Of a stretch of 64,000 nucleotides of DNA, positions 49,114 through 60,824 are shown one piece after another (position 1 is the first letter of the stretch; the number at the start of each line of letters is the position of its first letter). The translations under genes and the position numbers were made by a program. Source of the DNA: Lanius collurio (taxonomy: Eukaryota; Chordata; Aves; Passeriformes; Laniidae); NCBI GenBank assembly GCA_020086605.1, contig JACBWW010000017.1:17590443-17654442 (forward strand), given 5' to 3'. The notes below the pieces were generated by a model. It searched no databases, had not been told where the DNA came from, and saw only the letters and a program-made list of their open reading frames with translations.

Positions 49114-49499
49114 AAAAGTATTGAAAAAGGATATAACACTCATAACTCCTAGCCATCTGGATTCCATTGACCATATTAACCCTTAACCATCTAATGCTCT
49201 TCAGAGAATATTGAAGCACTTTCAAAGGAGATTCATATCACTATGCCAAATTTACATGGGAAGGGATATATGTACAAAATGAGTTGCATGTAGTGTCACT
49301 CAGTAAATCAGTTGCATGTTTTGTGTGCACATCTTTGGGTTTGTTGAAATGCTTAATGACAGCTACATAAATATTTTATGAGGTGGCCAGTTAAGCAATG
49401 GCTGCTATACAGTCCTCTCACATTGACACAATTTAGTAAACAAGCAAGGTGAGTGGGATTTTTGAGCTCTGCTGCAATAGGAAATCAATCCCATTCAAA

Positions 49500-49594
49500 G
49501 TGTTCCTGGACTAGGTGATTCTGCCTTGGCAGAGGAGTTGGACTAGTTGATCTCTAGAGGGCCCTTCCAACCCAGACTATTCTGTGGTTCTGTC
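49500..49594 (+). mobile_element. CR1 LINE 3' tail, sense
   Basis: The blocks ctggactaggtgattctgcc, ggagttggactagttgatctc, agggcccttccaaccc and attctgtggttctgt form a complete CR1 3' terminus of about 95 bp. It is an extreme 5' truncation, independent of the copy that ends near 48556. Confidence 0.9.
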
Positions 49595-50085
49595 TAATTG
49601 AAGTTCAAAGATGCTTATTCCTACTATTGTTCTTTGGTGGGAAGGCACAGCCATTCCTTTAATGTTATCAGGAAGCTCTACCAACCTGGTCTCAACATAG
49701 GCCTGTAAATATTCTCAATATACCCATGTTGGTTGTTGAGCTTGGTGAGCAGAGGTGAGGGTTTAGAGCATAGACACCCCATAAACTTCACCCATGCTTC
49801 TAACTCACCTGTTTCAGAGAGAAATATGAGAAACAACTGTATGTGTCTTTCTGCATGTCTAACCCTTCTTCCCCATTTTGAACATGGGCCTTTGTATTGC
49901 AGCTTTATGATATTTATTTATCTCATGGACACATACCAGTCTCAGTATTCCTTCACTCTTCACCAGCAGAAACCATGTTTGACTTACAAAATCAGTGCTC
50001 TGGGGTTTTTTTGTCTGCTTATTTTTCATAATGCTTTTAAATATAGATATGGGGTTTAATAATTTCTTTTTTTCTATAATTTCAG

Positions 50086-50187
50086 AGAAAGAATGACCTC
50101 TACAGTCTTTCTTCCAATGTTTCCTTCAAAGTTAAGAGCATGCCATATAAAGTGCAACCAGAAAAGCTCCCTGAGGGAAGCATAGCA
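50086..50187 (+). CDS. ITGA8: ITGA8 exon (window exon 13): end of calf-2
   Basis: The exon is exactly 34 codons (residues 442-475), starting RKNDLYSLSSNVSFKV and ending EKLPEGSIA. It aligns with the last calf-2 strands and membrane-proximal stalk of alpha-8. The KLPEGSIA ending is alpha-8-specific as far as I know. NVS is a sequon. Splice sites are ataatttcag and gtaagt, phase 0. Confidence 0.97.
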
Positions 50188-50756
50188 GTAAGTAACTGAA
50201 AATTATATCTTTGTGTGAAGCATGTGTATTTGGTGACTCTAATCACAGCTGTGAAAATTTTTATAGATGAAAATATTGAGATTAATCTTTCCTGGGTTTC
50301 TAGTGTAAATTCCTGAAGGAATTACTACCTAAAGGAAATAACTTTGTTGCTTTCTGTGGAAGTTGATGATACATAATTCTAATTAAATTTTAAAATAATT
50401 TCTTGCTGCACTAATGTGCAGACTGCTTTATTGCAATTGGGATGGATTTTTCACCTTAAAGAAAACAGAACCATGAAAGAAAGTATCTAGTTACTTTGTT
50501 TGGGGCAAAAGATAATCTGGAGGAAATTTCTATGCAAAATCCAAAACCCTGTTTCTGTCAGGTTTAGAGATCTCACTCTTCTCCCAGTCAACAGTTCTCT
50601 CACACAAGCTTATGTATTGTCTACTTCTCTCTTATCTGTATTAAGCTTCTTTGTTACCCTGATTATCAGGAAGGTTTATATGCCTTTCTTGGGTTTCCAC
50701 CTCACAGCACATCAAGTGCAAGATACAAATTTACTTGGTAATCTTTACAGAAGAGA

Positions 50757-50758
50757 TG

Positions 50759-50822
<64 letters not shown>
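50757..50822. repeat. (TAGA)n / GATA microsatellite
   Basis: Fifteen uninterrupted TAGA units (50761-50820), preceded by gatgga and followed by ta. It is perfect and therefore probably highly length-polymorphic. Confidence 0.97.
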
Positions 50823-53245
50823 CAAAAGTACTTGCCTTATTTGCAGACTGAAATCTTTGTGGCCCTGGAGTGTTATATGAAAAATTAATTTTGGAGACAT
50901 AAGTTTGATTTAATTGCTTGCTGGTGCTGAAGCATTGGGTTTGGGGAGCACTTTAGAGGAATTTGCTTTTTAAGGCGTCAAATATCATGGGTAAAATTCA
51001 CTCTATTTTATCATTACTGATAGAAATAAGTAAAATATGCAGAAATTTTGTATAATTTGTAATTTATTTCGCTATAATCTATAGTGATCTGAAATTTTAA
51101 GGCTTAATGTTCTCCTTATTATAATGATTTGTCAGTTACAGTCCTTCTTTTAAAATGTAAGCTCAGTTCAAACTTTGACAACTTGAACTTTGGTGAAAAT
51201 ACATCTTATCAGTCTGTTGACATGTAGTAGTAGGGGCAGAGTATTTTCTTACCTAGAAAACTAGTAGAATAATACACTTTATAGCTTACTTTGAGTATAT
51301 TTTAGAGGATACAGGCTATAAAGTTTTGTTTTGTACATGCACAGATTTAATGGTTGATGGATACTTGCTCTGAGAAGACACAAGGTAAAATCTTGGTTCT
51401 GTGTGCACAGTGACTCCAGCCTCCATCATCGGCAGAACCATGATTTCACTGCAGAGGATTGGTGCCTAATGCACTATTCATCCAGAAAGGTTCAAAGGCA
51501 CCAAGCTGACAGATATACTGGGGCTCTTTTTATTTTCCTGCAGCATGTGTTCCATACCAGAAACACATGTGCAGAATTCTGTTGATAGTGGGGCCTTCAT
51601 CTGGACTGAAGTGCTTTACCCCAGGTGATAGCCTGCTGTTCTCAACAAGTGTCAGATGATCTACCAAATGCTCAGATAAGCATTTCATTCTCTTACTCTA
51701 GCCAGTATAGTGCTTGTTATTTGCAGCAGATGATTTACAGCAAAATGCCTGTAATGGCAACTGTAGAATGTTGAAAAATGATAACATTTTTATGTCATTT
51801 CATATCTGGACATGGCAGTGGATGCTTGCCAGCTCTACAACTTGATGTGTTATATGCACCAGTTCTTTGATGTTCCACTTGCAAGAAGAAATATTTCCTT
51901 GAAGTTGGGCAAAGTTTAATATTTTTGCTCTTTCTGAAAAAGATCACTAGTTGTGTTATAAAAGCTTCTGAAGATTTATTTCGTTTATGGTTTTCTTTCA
52001 GACAATGAAAGGGTGGAAGTGGAAGAAAGATTTTAATATTTTTTAAATTGATTTTCAAAAGTGTATATCTCATAATCAGCTAACACCTTAAAGTTTACAT
52101 AGAGAAGATAATATATTTAAAAGAATAGAGTGTATGCCCTTCATTGAATTCCTATAGTGCTGGATTCCAATTATGCAGGCTGATATTTACATTTAATTTA
52201 ATGGCATGAATAATCCCATGCACATCAGTAACCTACAGAGTCATGTGGTCATATTTGCAGCGCTGAGGACTTTATTTTCATCATCATGAAATACAGGTCT
52301 TGGACACATGGATCTTGAGCACAGGATTATGATACAAAGGTGAAACATTATGTAAATGTAAGAAAATCTGGATCTTTTATAGTAAAACATTAGAGTGAAA
52401 ATGCATCAAACAGAAAAATCAGCATGGATGGTAAACCAGAATCCACTAACATCTATAATAGTATTTCCATTAATTTTGGTAGTCTTAGAATGGCAACCAT
52501 ATATTATACAACTGGTTGGATTTCCTTGACAACAGCTATATAATTCAAGAGAAAATTTTCATTTTTTTGATACAAGTATTATTGTGTTAAAAAATACCGT
52601 CTTACTTGGTGAATTTTGTGTGCAACGTTAAAGTACTTTTTATTGCAAGAAGTACAGTTAGAATAAACAGCAATTTGCTCTACTTTAATTTAGGATTCTT
52701 GAGCCAGTTTGAGAGTGTAATCAAATATGATTGCTTTTCTTAAATGTTTGATAGGATTTTCACTGTGGATGCCTTTAGTACAAACTGTTTGACCAGTGTC
52801 CTACAGTGAGTAAAACTGGTTGCAGACGAAGACCTATAACTTGTTTTACTTATTACAAGGTGATAGTACTTTCATTTTAGACAAGCTTATATTCCTCATT
52901 AAATATATTTGCATAAACATTTGTAAACTGTAAAGATAAATGTGACTTTAAGGTCAAGGGAGCTTTTACATTCTATTTTGAGCATTTTTTGAGAACAAAG
53001 AAGAGCATTGTGCTATAAAGGTATGGATAGGGACATGTAGGAATACAAAAGAATTCCTGTTTCTCAGCCTCTAAAACAATTGCTGAAGACTAAAGGAAGG
53101 TTATCATGGGCAGCAAAAGTAGTGACACTAGAATAATAATTAATTTAGGTACAGTTTCTTAAAGCAGCAGAATAAATTATGGAGAAGTTGATTTATTTTT
53201 TGAAGTGTGTCTTTTAAAGAACCAGGGAGGAAAAAAAAATAACTT

Positions 53246-53283
53246 TGTGGTCAGAATTCAGCATGCACTGAATTCTGACCACA
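53246..53283. repeat. Perfect 16-bp inverted repeat with 6-nt loop
   Basis: The left arm (53246-53261, tgtggtcagaattcag) is the exact reverse complement of the right arm (53268-53283). The spacer is catgca. It would form a 16-bp perfect stem in RNA or a cruciform in DNA. It is too short for a normal pre-miRNA hairpin. Confidence 0.9.
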
Positions 53284-55238
53284 GATGCTGGAAGTTTGCA
53301 CCAGTCAAACCTAATTCTCATCTATACACATGGAGCTGTTGGTGAACCAGCAGCTTTCTACATGTGCTTCTCTCTGCTTTGTGCTCCCTTCCAGAGGAAT
53401 CAAAAACTGTTTTGAAGACACACTGAGTAACACCAAAATCAGAAGCTAAATCCAAACTGTACAAAATACAGGGGGGAAAAAAACTAATAATTCTTTTGTC
53501 TACTTACAATGTGCTTAACTGGCACATTTTCAACAAGGAAAATAAAAGCCTCCCCAGCAGAACACTTTCATAAGCAACAAGTGACCTTCATGGAACCACA
53601 GTGGGGGTTATGAATTTAAGACTATCAGACAGCATCTGTGCTAAGACCAGCGTGGATTTTATTTCCAATAGCAAACAAAGGCTCTGTCTGTAACTCTTGG
53701 GTTGACTTCACCCTCATCTCAGTGCCTGAGGCAGATGGCATTCTTTGGCACGCTTTGCATACAAAAGGTGTGAGATCGTTCAGCAGTGTCAGAAGTCAAT
53801 GGCTGCTCTCAAGTCTGTGAGCTGTGCTTTTCACCCACCTGACAGAGAAGCAAGCACTATTTTCAATGTTCAGCGTAAAGTCTTGTCCTGAACAGAGAGA
53901 AAAGCCAAGACACATCTAAAGTACAGTGTCAACATGCAACACTTGTGTAAAAATTCCACTTCTTATTGTCCACCTTAGTTGGAAACATTCCCTGGCTCTG
54001 ATCCTGCAGTGCTAAACTTACCACATGGAGAAGAACAGAAATCCAAGCTGAAAATACAAACTTGTCTTAAATCAAAATCGTATGTAAAACTGTTGTGGAC
54101 AGCATGGGGTGAAGAAGGGACAGTCCTTTGAAAAAAATGGTGAAACAAGTCAGACAAAACTGAAGGAATGTTTTGTTTCTTTCTTCCCCTCCAGCTTCTT
54201 TCTCAACTCAGTGGGTGTTCAGGACTTGCAGTGTCAAACTGTTCACCAGCAGTTGCATTAGTAGCCTTGCAAGTCTTTGTGTAGAGTATAAAGGGTGGCA
54301 GCTCGGGGGCATTATATCCTACTGGTAATGCACACAGGCAGGAGTGAGACTGATGCCTAAAAATAATCCCCTGCTCAGGAAATAAATCTCAAGTACTTAG
54401 CACAACCATCCCCTCACTTTTAAAAACTAAGACAAAGAAGTATTAATGGAAAAAGTGTGTGGGTGCAACAGGATGGTTTCAAGATTTTAGCAGGCAAATG
54501 TCACTAGCTTTGGCTGCACTCAGGCTAAAAGAGATGTGCCAGCTTTGCAGCAGCATTCTGCTTAATACAGGGCAGACCTAATTTCTCTTGTTTTGCTCAT
54601 TGCTGACAATCTAAGTATTATAAACATGATACCCTGCTCTTCTAGAAGATTACAGTTTCTTGTTTATGTTTCAACGTTTATCAAGCTCCAGTTGAGCTAC
54701 TGAATTTATCCCACAAGTTCACTTGTCTGTAAAGGCAGAATGACAAAAGGAGGAAGGGAGAAAGGATTCTGAACCCAGGCAGCACAAGCAAGGCTGAGTG
54801 CTGATATACCACTCATCATTATTTAGCTTGTCTTATTGTTTTCCTAGCCTAAGAGGAAGGAAAACACAACAGACAAATACAGCAAACATCTAGGAAGTGG
54901 CACATAAAAGAAGGCATGGAAAGGCAACATACACTGCTATCAGCTTTATCCAAAACCTGTCTACCATCCCTAATGAAACAGTCTGTTTCCACTGACTATA
55001 GGAGGATCTCATACATGCTTTGAGGTCTGGATTGACCCTACCTAATTTTGAACAGTGAACTGGCACACATTAAGAGTCTAGTTGTTGCTCTGCTCCTGTG
55101 CAATCATTTGCAGCCCTAGGAGCCATTCAGACCCAAACACCAGGCAGCAGCTTAATTCACCACTGTCTGAGAGCACCTGTGGTGCTGAAGTAGTTACCTT
55201 AGATTGGGTTAAAGTGGACTTGGTGCCCAAGGAACAGA

Positions 55239-55611
55239 TGCTTTGAGAGGCCTCCTAGAAATGTAGACTAGACAGGAGTAAGGGAATACAGTAGGTATTT
55301 ATCTGAAAGGCCTTCAAAGGTACACCCTGGCGAGCCAGAGGCTACAACCCAAGATGGACCACAGATCACGAGTTCTTCACACTTTTATAGGTTTGGTTCA
55401 TTTGCATATCAAGGTTAATTCTCCAATTAAAATTTCAGTTTAATGATGTAATTCCCCTCTGCTTGCCTCTGTTTAGAGGCCTTTTGGTTTATATGTTTTG
55501 GGCCTAGGACGGTCTGGGTGCCCCTGAAGAACAGGCCCAGAGAGGCTCTGTTATGTTTACCTAGCATGAGAGAGCAGAAATTAACAGGCTACAAGAAACT
55601 TCAGTTACACA
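55239..55611 (-). mobile_element. Endogenous retrovirus LTR, antisense, approximate bounds
   Basis: On the minus strand a TATAAAAGT box (55389-55381) is followed by gtgaagaactcgtgatctgtgg, a ggttgtagcctctggctcgcc block and gaaggcctttcagataaatacc. This order resembles the U3/R/U5 layout of an avian (songbird-type) endogenous retrovirus LTR. The far end is marked by tgtgtaactgaagtttcttg. No adjoining gag/pol/env or primer-binding site is visible, so it is probably a solo LTR. Edges are uncertain and no clear target-site duplication was found. Confidence 0.65.
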
Positions 55612-55779
55612 CTAGCAGTACAGATTTTGAAAAATATAAAAGTTAAAACCTAAGGCATCAAACCAGATGTGGTTCAGTCAAATACTGTCTGAAGAAATTT
55701 GTAAACCAAAAATTCTTCCTACAGTAATACCTGCCCGCTCAGATAATTTCCATATTCAGGATGTACCATTTCAGTAGAT

Positions 55780-56430
55780 TGTTGTCTTGGTTTAGGAATG
55801 GTACTCCCCAGTTTAGTTCTCCCGCTGTGACTCTCCAAACCATGCACCACTTGCTCTCTTCCCTGCTTTCCCTTCCCTCTCACCCTGCAACAGGATTGGA
55901 GGTAAGAACTGAAGGTAAAAAACGCAAAGATCATGAGTTGAGATAATAAAAATTTACAGAAAACAGCAATGAGATAAGAAAATTAACAGTAACAACAACA
56001 ATACTAATGGCAGAAGGCACGAGAGAGGAAAGATTGTCAGGGAAACTCCCTGATTATAGACAATACTGACAGCTCCCTCTGCCAGGCTTACTCAACTGGG
56101 AGGAACTTTTGAAGATATTCCCTTCCTCTGGCCTTGGCAATAGTGTGAGGTGGTATAGAGTAACCGTCAGGTCCTGGCCATGTCCCCTCCAGGCTACTCC
56201 AAAAATGAATCCTTTCCTGGAACCAGGGCAACCATCCTTCTATCATGCCACCCATACCTGGCCAGCAGCTTGTCAAAATATTTTTCTTCTGTTTTACTGA
56301 TGTTCTACAATCCACCTTAAAGCAGTAGTGCTGATTTCCATTTCCTCTTGTATTTATCTCAGTCACATTATGCCACCTAGGAATTTGGCAGAAGCTATCA
56401 GTAGCACAAATGGCAAAATAAAGCCTTGCC
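55780..56430 (-). mobile_element. Second ERV-type LTR, antisense, approximate bounds
   Basis: The plus strand begins tgttgtcttggtttaggaat. On the minus strand the segment contains ggaggggacatggccaggac, a long ttgttactgttaattttctt/ctgttttctgtaaatttttattatctcaact stretch, and ends ctaaaccaagacaaca. This matches my recollection of avian ERVL-type LTRs. It is about 650 bp, belongs to a different family from the LTR 170 bp away, lies in the same orientation, and has no internal retroviral genes. Confidence 0.6.
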
Positions 56431-59398
56431 ATGTAAATAGGTCTTCCCTGGGGTTTGATCTTGCTGTAAAATGGAGTCAGTCATTTTGTTAAACTTGAGA
56501 CAATGGAAAGCACTGCTTGCCTTTTATTTTTGCTGCTGTTTTACAAATATTTTTTAAGACTGTTTTGGTAAGTGGTCTTTCACATAAGTACTCCAGCTTC
56601 ACAGCAAGATGCTCAGGTAAGCGATAATGTTAAGAATAGAAACCGTAGTAAAGATCAAATCTTAGGTGATTAAGATATGCAATCTGTATGTTGACAGTGT
56701 CAGGTCCTTTCCAAACAAAACCTAAAATTTGTAACTTCCTGTGTGTAGTACCTCAGAGTTTGCCAACAGAGGAAGTGCACATTGTGAATGAGTTCAGGTT
56801 TTTTGAGTCAATCCGGTTTTGCTGTTTTGTGGCCCACGAATTTTCATCAGCACTTCCCAACCTTGTGCTGTATGTGATCAGGCTTGCTTCAGGGCAGCAT
56901 TCATGATTTTCAAGCAGTAGAAGGAAGATGCTTTCTTCCTTGGACAGCTGAGCTGACTGTTTTCTACAGGCTTTAAGCAGCCCCTTGTAACTGAATCCTT
57001 TTTATTTTCCCTGGTCAGTTAACCTTTTACTTGAATTCATCTTTTTCCTTAATTGGCTTTTCTCGGGAAGAATCTCTACAGACAGTTCAGATGACCCTTC
57101 TCTCATTTGCTCTGCCCTTGCATTTTAATGCCACTCTGAGACACAAGCAGAGACATTCAAAAACATTTTATCCTCACTGAATGAGCTCTGCTCTAGCTGA
57201 ATCTAATGATGCAGAGAGGGTATAAAATTTTGCAGTGGTTAAGATACAACTCAAAGAGGAGGCTGGCAAAGGAAATGGTATTCCTTCATTGGCATGGTTG
57301 ATCACTTGATCACACCATCAGGATATCTTTTTGGACATAAGGGTGAGATTTCATGGGTTGTTTTATTAATGCTTTTTGCCTTAAAATATTTTTTCTTGCT
57401 TTAATTAGCTTTCATATTTATTCTCTGGAGATGTTATCTTTTTTAAATATTTCAGACTTATGACTATTTAGAGCTGCTCCAAAGACATATATTAGCTGTG
57501 TTTGTTAGCTCAGCAATGGTATGGCCAGCACTGCAAGTACTTCATCTTCAGAGCCAGTGTTAAAGTGCAGACACCAGGACTGGGAAGTGTCTTGGAATTT
57601 TCTGTGTAAACCTCAGTGTAAGCTTTGGTAGAAAGCAAGTAGTGTCCTACAAAGAATGTTTGTCCCTAGATTTTGTTTCCAGGTGAGGAATACTGTAAAA
57701 AATATGAGCATCAGAAGAGCTCACCAGAGTGCCATCTCTGTAAGTGCTGTGTCAGAGTAAGGAGAAGTTGGCTGCACAGATGAAGTGAAAAGGACTATTC
57801 AAAAGCGTCTTCCAGTTAAGCCTGACAGTAGCTGGAACACAGATCTACTGGTGCTTTCAGAATGAAAAGTCTATGAAAGAATGCTGATCACAAGCAAAAG
57901 TGAGAGAGGAAAGGACTGGATGTGGCAGAAAGGATTAAATTAGTAAATTTACCACCTTCAGGGAGAGAAGTGAGAGGCATGGAAATGGAAACAGTTTTGA
58001 GCTGAACTACAGAATTGTGTTCTTTCTTAAAATGGAGGCTGCTGTTCCTTCAATGAACAAATTAGAAAATAGTGTTGTGTTAAATTTCTAGAGCATCAGT
58101 CACTAAGGTAGTAGCAGAAAAAAAATAGAAAGAAAATTTACAATGAGTGCAGCTCAGGGACTGGGCAATAGCCGAGAAACTTGTTAGATCAGATACTCTG
58201 AAAAGAGTAACTGCCTAGCTGTACCTTGAGCACAGAAGAGGAATATAATTTGAGAGTTTGTGTCATCAGTTTCTTTGCAAACTGATTTCATCATGTCATA
58301 AAGCAAATAACTCCCATCTGTCACATACTTATGCTGTGTAAGGGAGACTAGGAGTGGATGAAAGGGGTCCAAGAGAAAACCCCAGAGAGAAATCACTTCC
58401 TAGGCTAAAAACAAAGAGAAAAGTCTGAGAAAATAAACTAAAATTGAAGGGATATAATTGTGTCGGAAGAGCTAAGGAAAGCTCAAAATCATTCCTTCCC
58501 ACTTGGGAGCAGCAGGGACAGAGCAAATATTCAGAAAGACTGATGGCGAGTCTTCAAGCACAGTCTGAGAGCATATAATAAATTTTATACAAGGTACAGA
58601 AAGGAAAATGAGGAGGAGAGTGTAGATGTCCTCAAAAGGAGAAATACAGAAGGGTTATTACTACTCTTTGTCCACATGAAGGTCTAAAGCGAGAAGTTTT
58701 CCAAGTCAATTAAAACTTTTGATAACTGATGTTAACATCAGAGCCTCGGACAATGAAAGAGTGCATTTCATGCTTGTTTCCCGTTTAGGTAATAGTCTGT
58801 ATGCTTGGCTTCTTTTAAAGAAGATAATATCATACTGTGCATTAGGCTTTATCACAAGGACAATACACACTGCTTGAGTTTCATTTTTGGACTGCTTAGC
58901 TGAAATGCAAATCATCGGAAAAAACGTATACTGGTGTGTCAGCAGAAATCAAAATAAGAAAAATGTAGGTGGTATCTACTGTGGTTTGAATTAAGAGTTT
59001 GGGCCGAAGTCAACCATTGTTTCGGAGTAATTCAGTGCAGTTCAATGAAGTGGCCTAAGCTGCCCCAGCATTCATGTGAGCAGAACTTTGCTCCTTGAAT
59101 GTTCTTGAAGCATCTGCACTGAAGGGCATTATTTTGCCACTCTGTATTATGGGATAACTATTTGTATATCATATACACAAGACTTTTATATATGTGTGAA
59201 TTCTATTTCTAATAATTATCATGAACAAGTGGAAAAGAAATTACAATAAATGAACCCAACAGGGGTGAATTTTGGTCAATGTGTATTGCTAATCTGCAAA
59301 ATGCTGTTAAAGTCAATGCTTCTAGTCTCTGTATTCTACTGCCAGATTTGCTTTACTTGCTTCATTTTTGTTCATTAAATATGTTCCTTTCATTGCAG

Positions 59399-59521
59399 AT
59401 CAGAACATCTGTCATTTGGTCCACCCCAAATGTCTCCTTTGAGATCCCTTTATGGGTTATAATACTAGCCATACTTCTTGGACTACTAGTACTAGCTCTG
59501 CTGACCCTAGCTTTATGGAAG
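59399..59521 (+). CDS. ITGA8: ITGA8 exon (window exon 14): transmembrane helix
   Basis: The exon is exactly 41 codons (residues 476-516), starting IRTSVIWSTPNVSFEIP. The following WVIILAILLGLLVLALLTLALW (residues 494-515) is the single-pass transmembrane segment, with the small-residue/Leu pattern used for alpha-beta helix packing. The exon ends with the membrane-boundary Lys before the gtatgt donor. NVS is the last extracellular sequon. The acceptor is cattgcag, phase 0. Confidence 0.98.
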
Positions 59522-60737
59522 GTATGTTCCATTATTTCTGTTACTGTTGCCTTAGAAACAAAGCCCTGGAAGATACTAACAGATAAAAAGAGAAGCTAGA
59601 ATTTTGTGATCTTTAACAGTTTGGAGCAAAAGCAACAGTACACATGTCTTTTTTGTTTTGGCCTTTCTGATATGTTAGTGTCATTGACCTTTATTATTGA
59701 AGTTCAGTTATAAATGGGCATACAGAGTTTGGCTCTGTTTCTGTTCCTCTATTTCAGGATGTTTAGGTTCAAAAAGAAGTTACTCTAACTTTGTTTTCTC
59801 TGAATAATTCAGGAATTTCCAGTTTTTGTCAGCATGGAACAACACTACTACTTCTGAGAATTAATTTTTAGAAGATTTCCTTTTATATTAATAAATCACA
59901 TATTTTGGTTTTTGAAGTTTTCTATTTTTGTGCTGGTTGTTACACTCCCATCAGAGGTTTTAAGACAAGTTTCCAGTAACTGCTATATTACAGGGAGCCA
60001 GTATAGCTTTTGTTCATCCTCTCAGTTCTCACTAAAAATAATATTGAAGTAATTCCTTAAGTTAGGATATGGCTCATCTGTCTTTAGCTGCCTAAATGTT
60101 ATGGTTAGGTATACAGCCTATGCTAACTGCCCAGCTTCACCTAGTCAGGTAACAACAGCAGCAAAAAGCTATGTCTAAACATGAAGGAGGAGAGAAATTA
60201 CCTTTTGGTAATTACCTTTCAGTGGTACCTTCCTTTGACCACTTGTGAACTTTCAACCTTTCAACTAAAAGAGTGACTTTCATGCAGTTAAAGTAAGGTG
60301 AGAGAAATCTAATCTTTAGTGATCTTTAGACAGGGTCACAATACTGTCCTGTGGACATTTCCCAACACAAAATTCACCTCTCTTATTATTACTGCTTGTC
60401 AGTCTAAATCTTCTTTTCTGAATGAGCACCTCACTGAACTGAGATGGGCAGATTTCTCATTCTCGTCAGGCCATATCAGCATTCAGACCAACTTTACATC
60501 TCCTGCAAAGACATATCATATAACTTGGATTTTTAAAGCTCTGCTTTGGAACTCAATGCCTTGCATCTAAAACTTTCAAAGGGAATGATTGGGATAGCAA
60601 TAAAATACCTTCACAGTCTTTCAGCCTGCCATACATTGTGTCCGACATTTCAGGTTGAGTGAAGAATCAAACTGCAGCTGAGTGTTCTGTGGTTGTCTTA
60701 CCATGATGTCTTTGTTTCTGTTGATTGTTTTCTGCAG
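59522..60737 (+). other. ITGA8: ITGA8 intron (1216 bp, last)
   Basis: This is a phase-0 intron with a gtatgt donor and a ttctgcag acceptor. It separates the transmembrane exon from the cytoplasmic tail. No repeat is recognised. Confidence 0.9.
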
Positions 60738-60824
60738 TGTGGCTTCTTTGACAGAGCTAGACCTCCTCAAGATGACATGGCTGACAGGCAACAGCTGACA
60801 AATAACAAGACTACTGATGCATAA
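60738..60824 (+). CDS. ITGA8: ITGA8 last coding exon (window exon 15): cytoplasmic tail
   Basis: Twenty-eight codons (residues 517-544) and TAA at 60822-60824. CGFFDRARPPQDDM is followed by a short acidic/polar tail ending NNKTTDA. GFFDR (60741-60755) replaces the GFFKR form found in many alpha subunits and is typical of alpha-8. This membrane-proximal motif clasps the beta-1 tail in the inactive receptor. The acceptor is ttctgcag. The tail length matches that of human alpha-8, so the gene end is intact. Confidence 0.98.
   Translation, partial: CGFFDRARPPQDDMADRQQLTNNKTTDA

Larger units (their letters stand above)
38316..50085 (+). other. ITGA8: ITGA8 intron (11770 bp, largest in window)
   Basis: This is a phase-0 intron with a gtaaag donor and an atttcag acceptor. 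It holds a CR1 at about 38921-39380, a nested CR1 pair at about 46700-48556, a CR1 tail at about 49500-49594 and a TAG/TAA microsatellite (49051-49113). The 39.4-46.7 kb part contains no recognised element except a doubtful LTR-like stretch near 41390-41450. Confidence 0.8.
50188..59398 (+). other. ITGA8: ITGA8 intron (9211 bp)
   Basis: This is a phase-0 intron with a gtaagt donor and a cattgcag acceptor. It contains a TAGA microsatellite (50757-50822), a perfect inverted repeat (53246-53283) and two antisense LTR segments (about 55239-55611 and 55780-56430). The intervals 50830-53240, 53290-55230 and 56440-59390 show nothing I recognise. Confidence 0.8.

Noticed and set aside
56088..56432. 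114-codon minus-strand ORF
   Set aside because: It lies within an LTR-type segment, which is non-coding by structure. The translation resembles no retroviral protein.
59279..59599. 106-codon ORF spanning the transmembrane exon and both intron edges
   Set aside because: The real exon is 59399-59521, with clear acceptor and donor. The extra residues are intron read-through.
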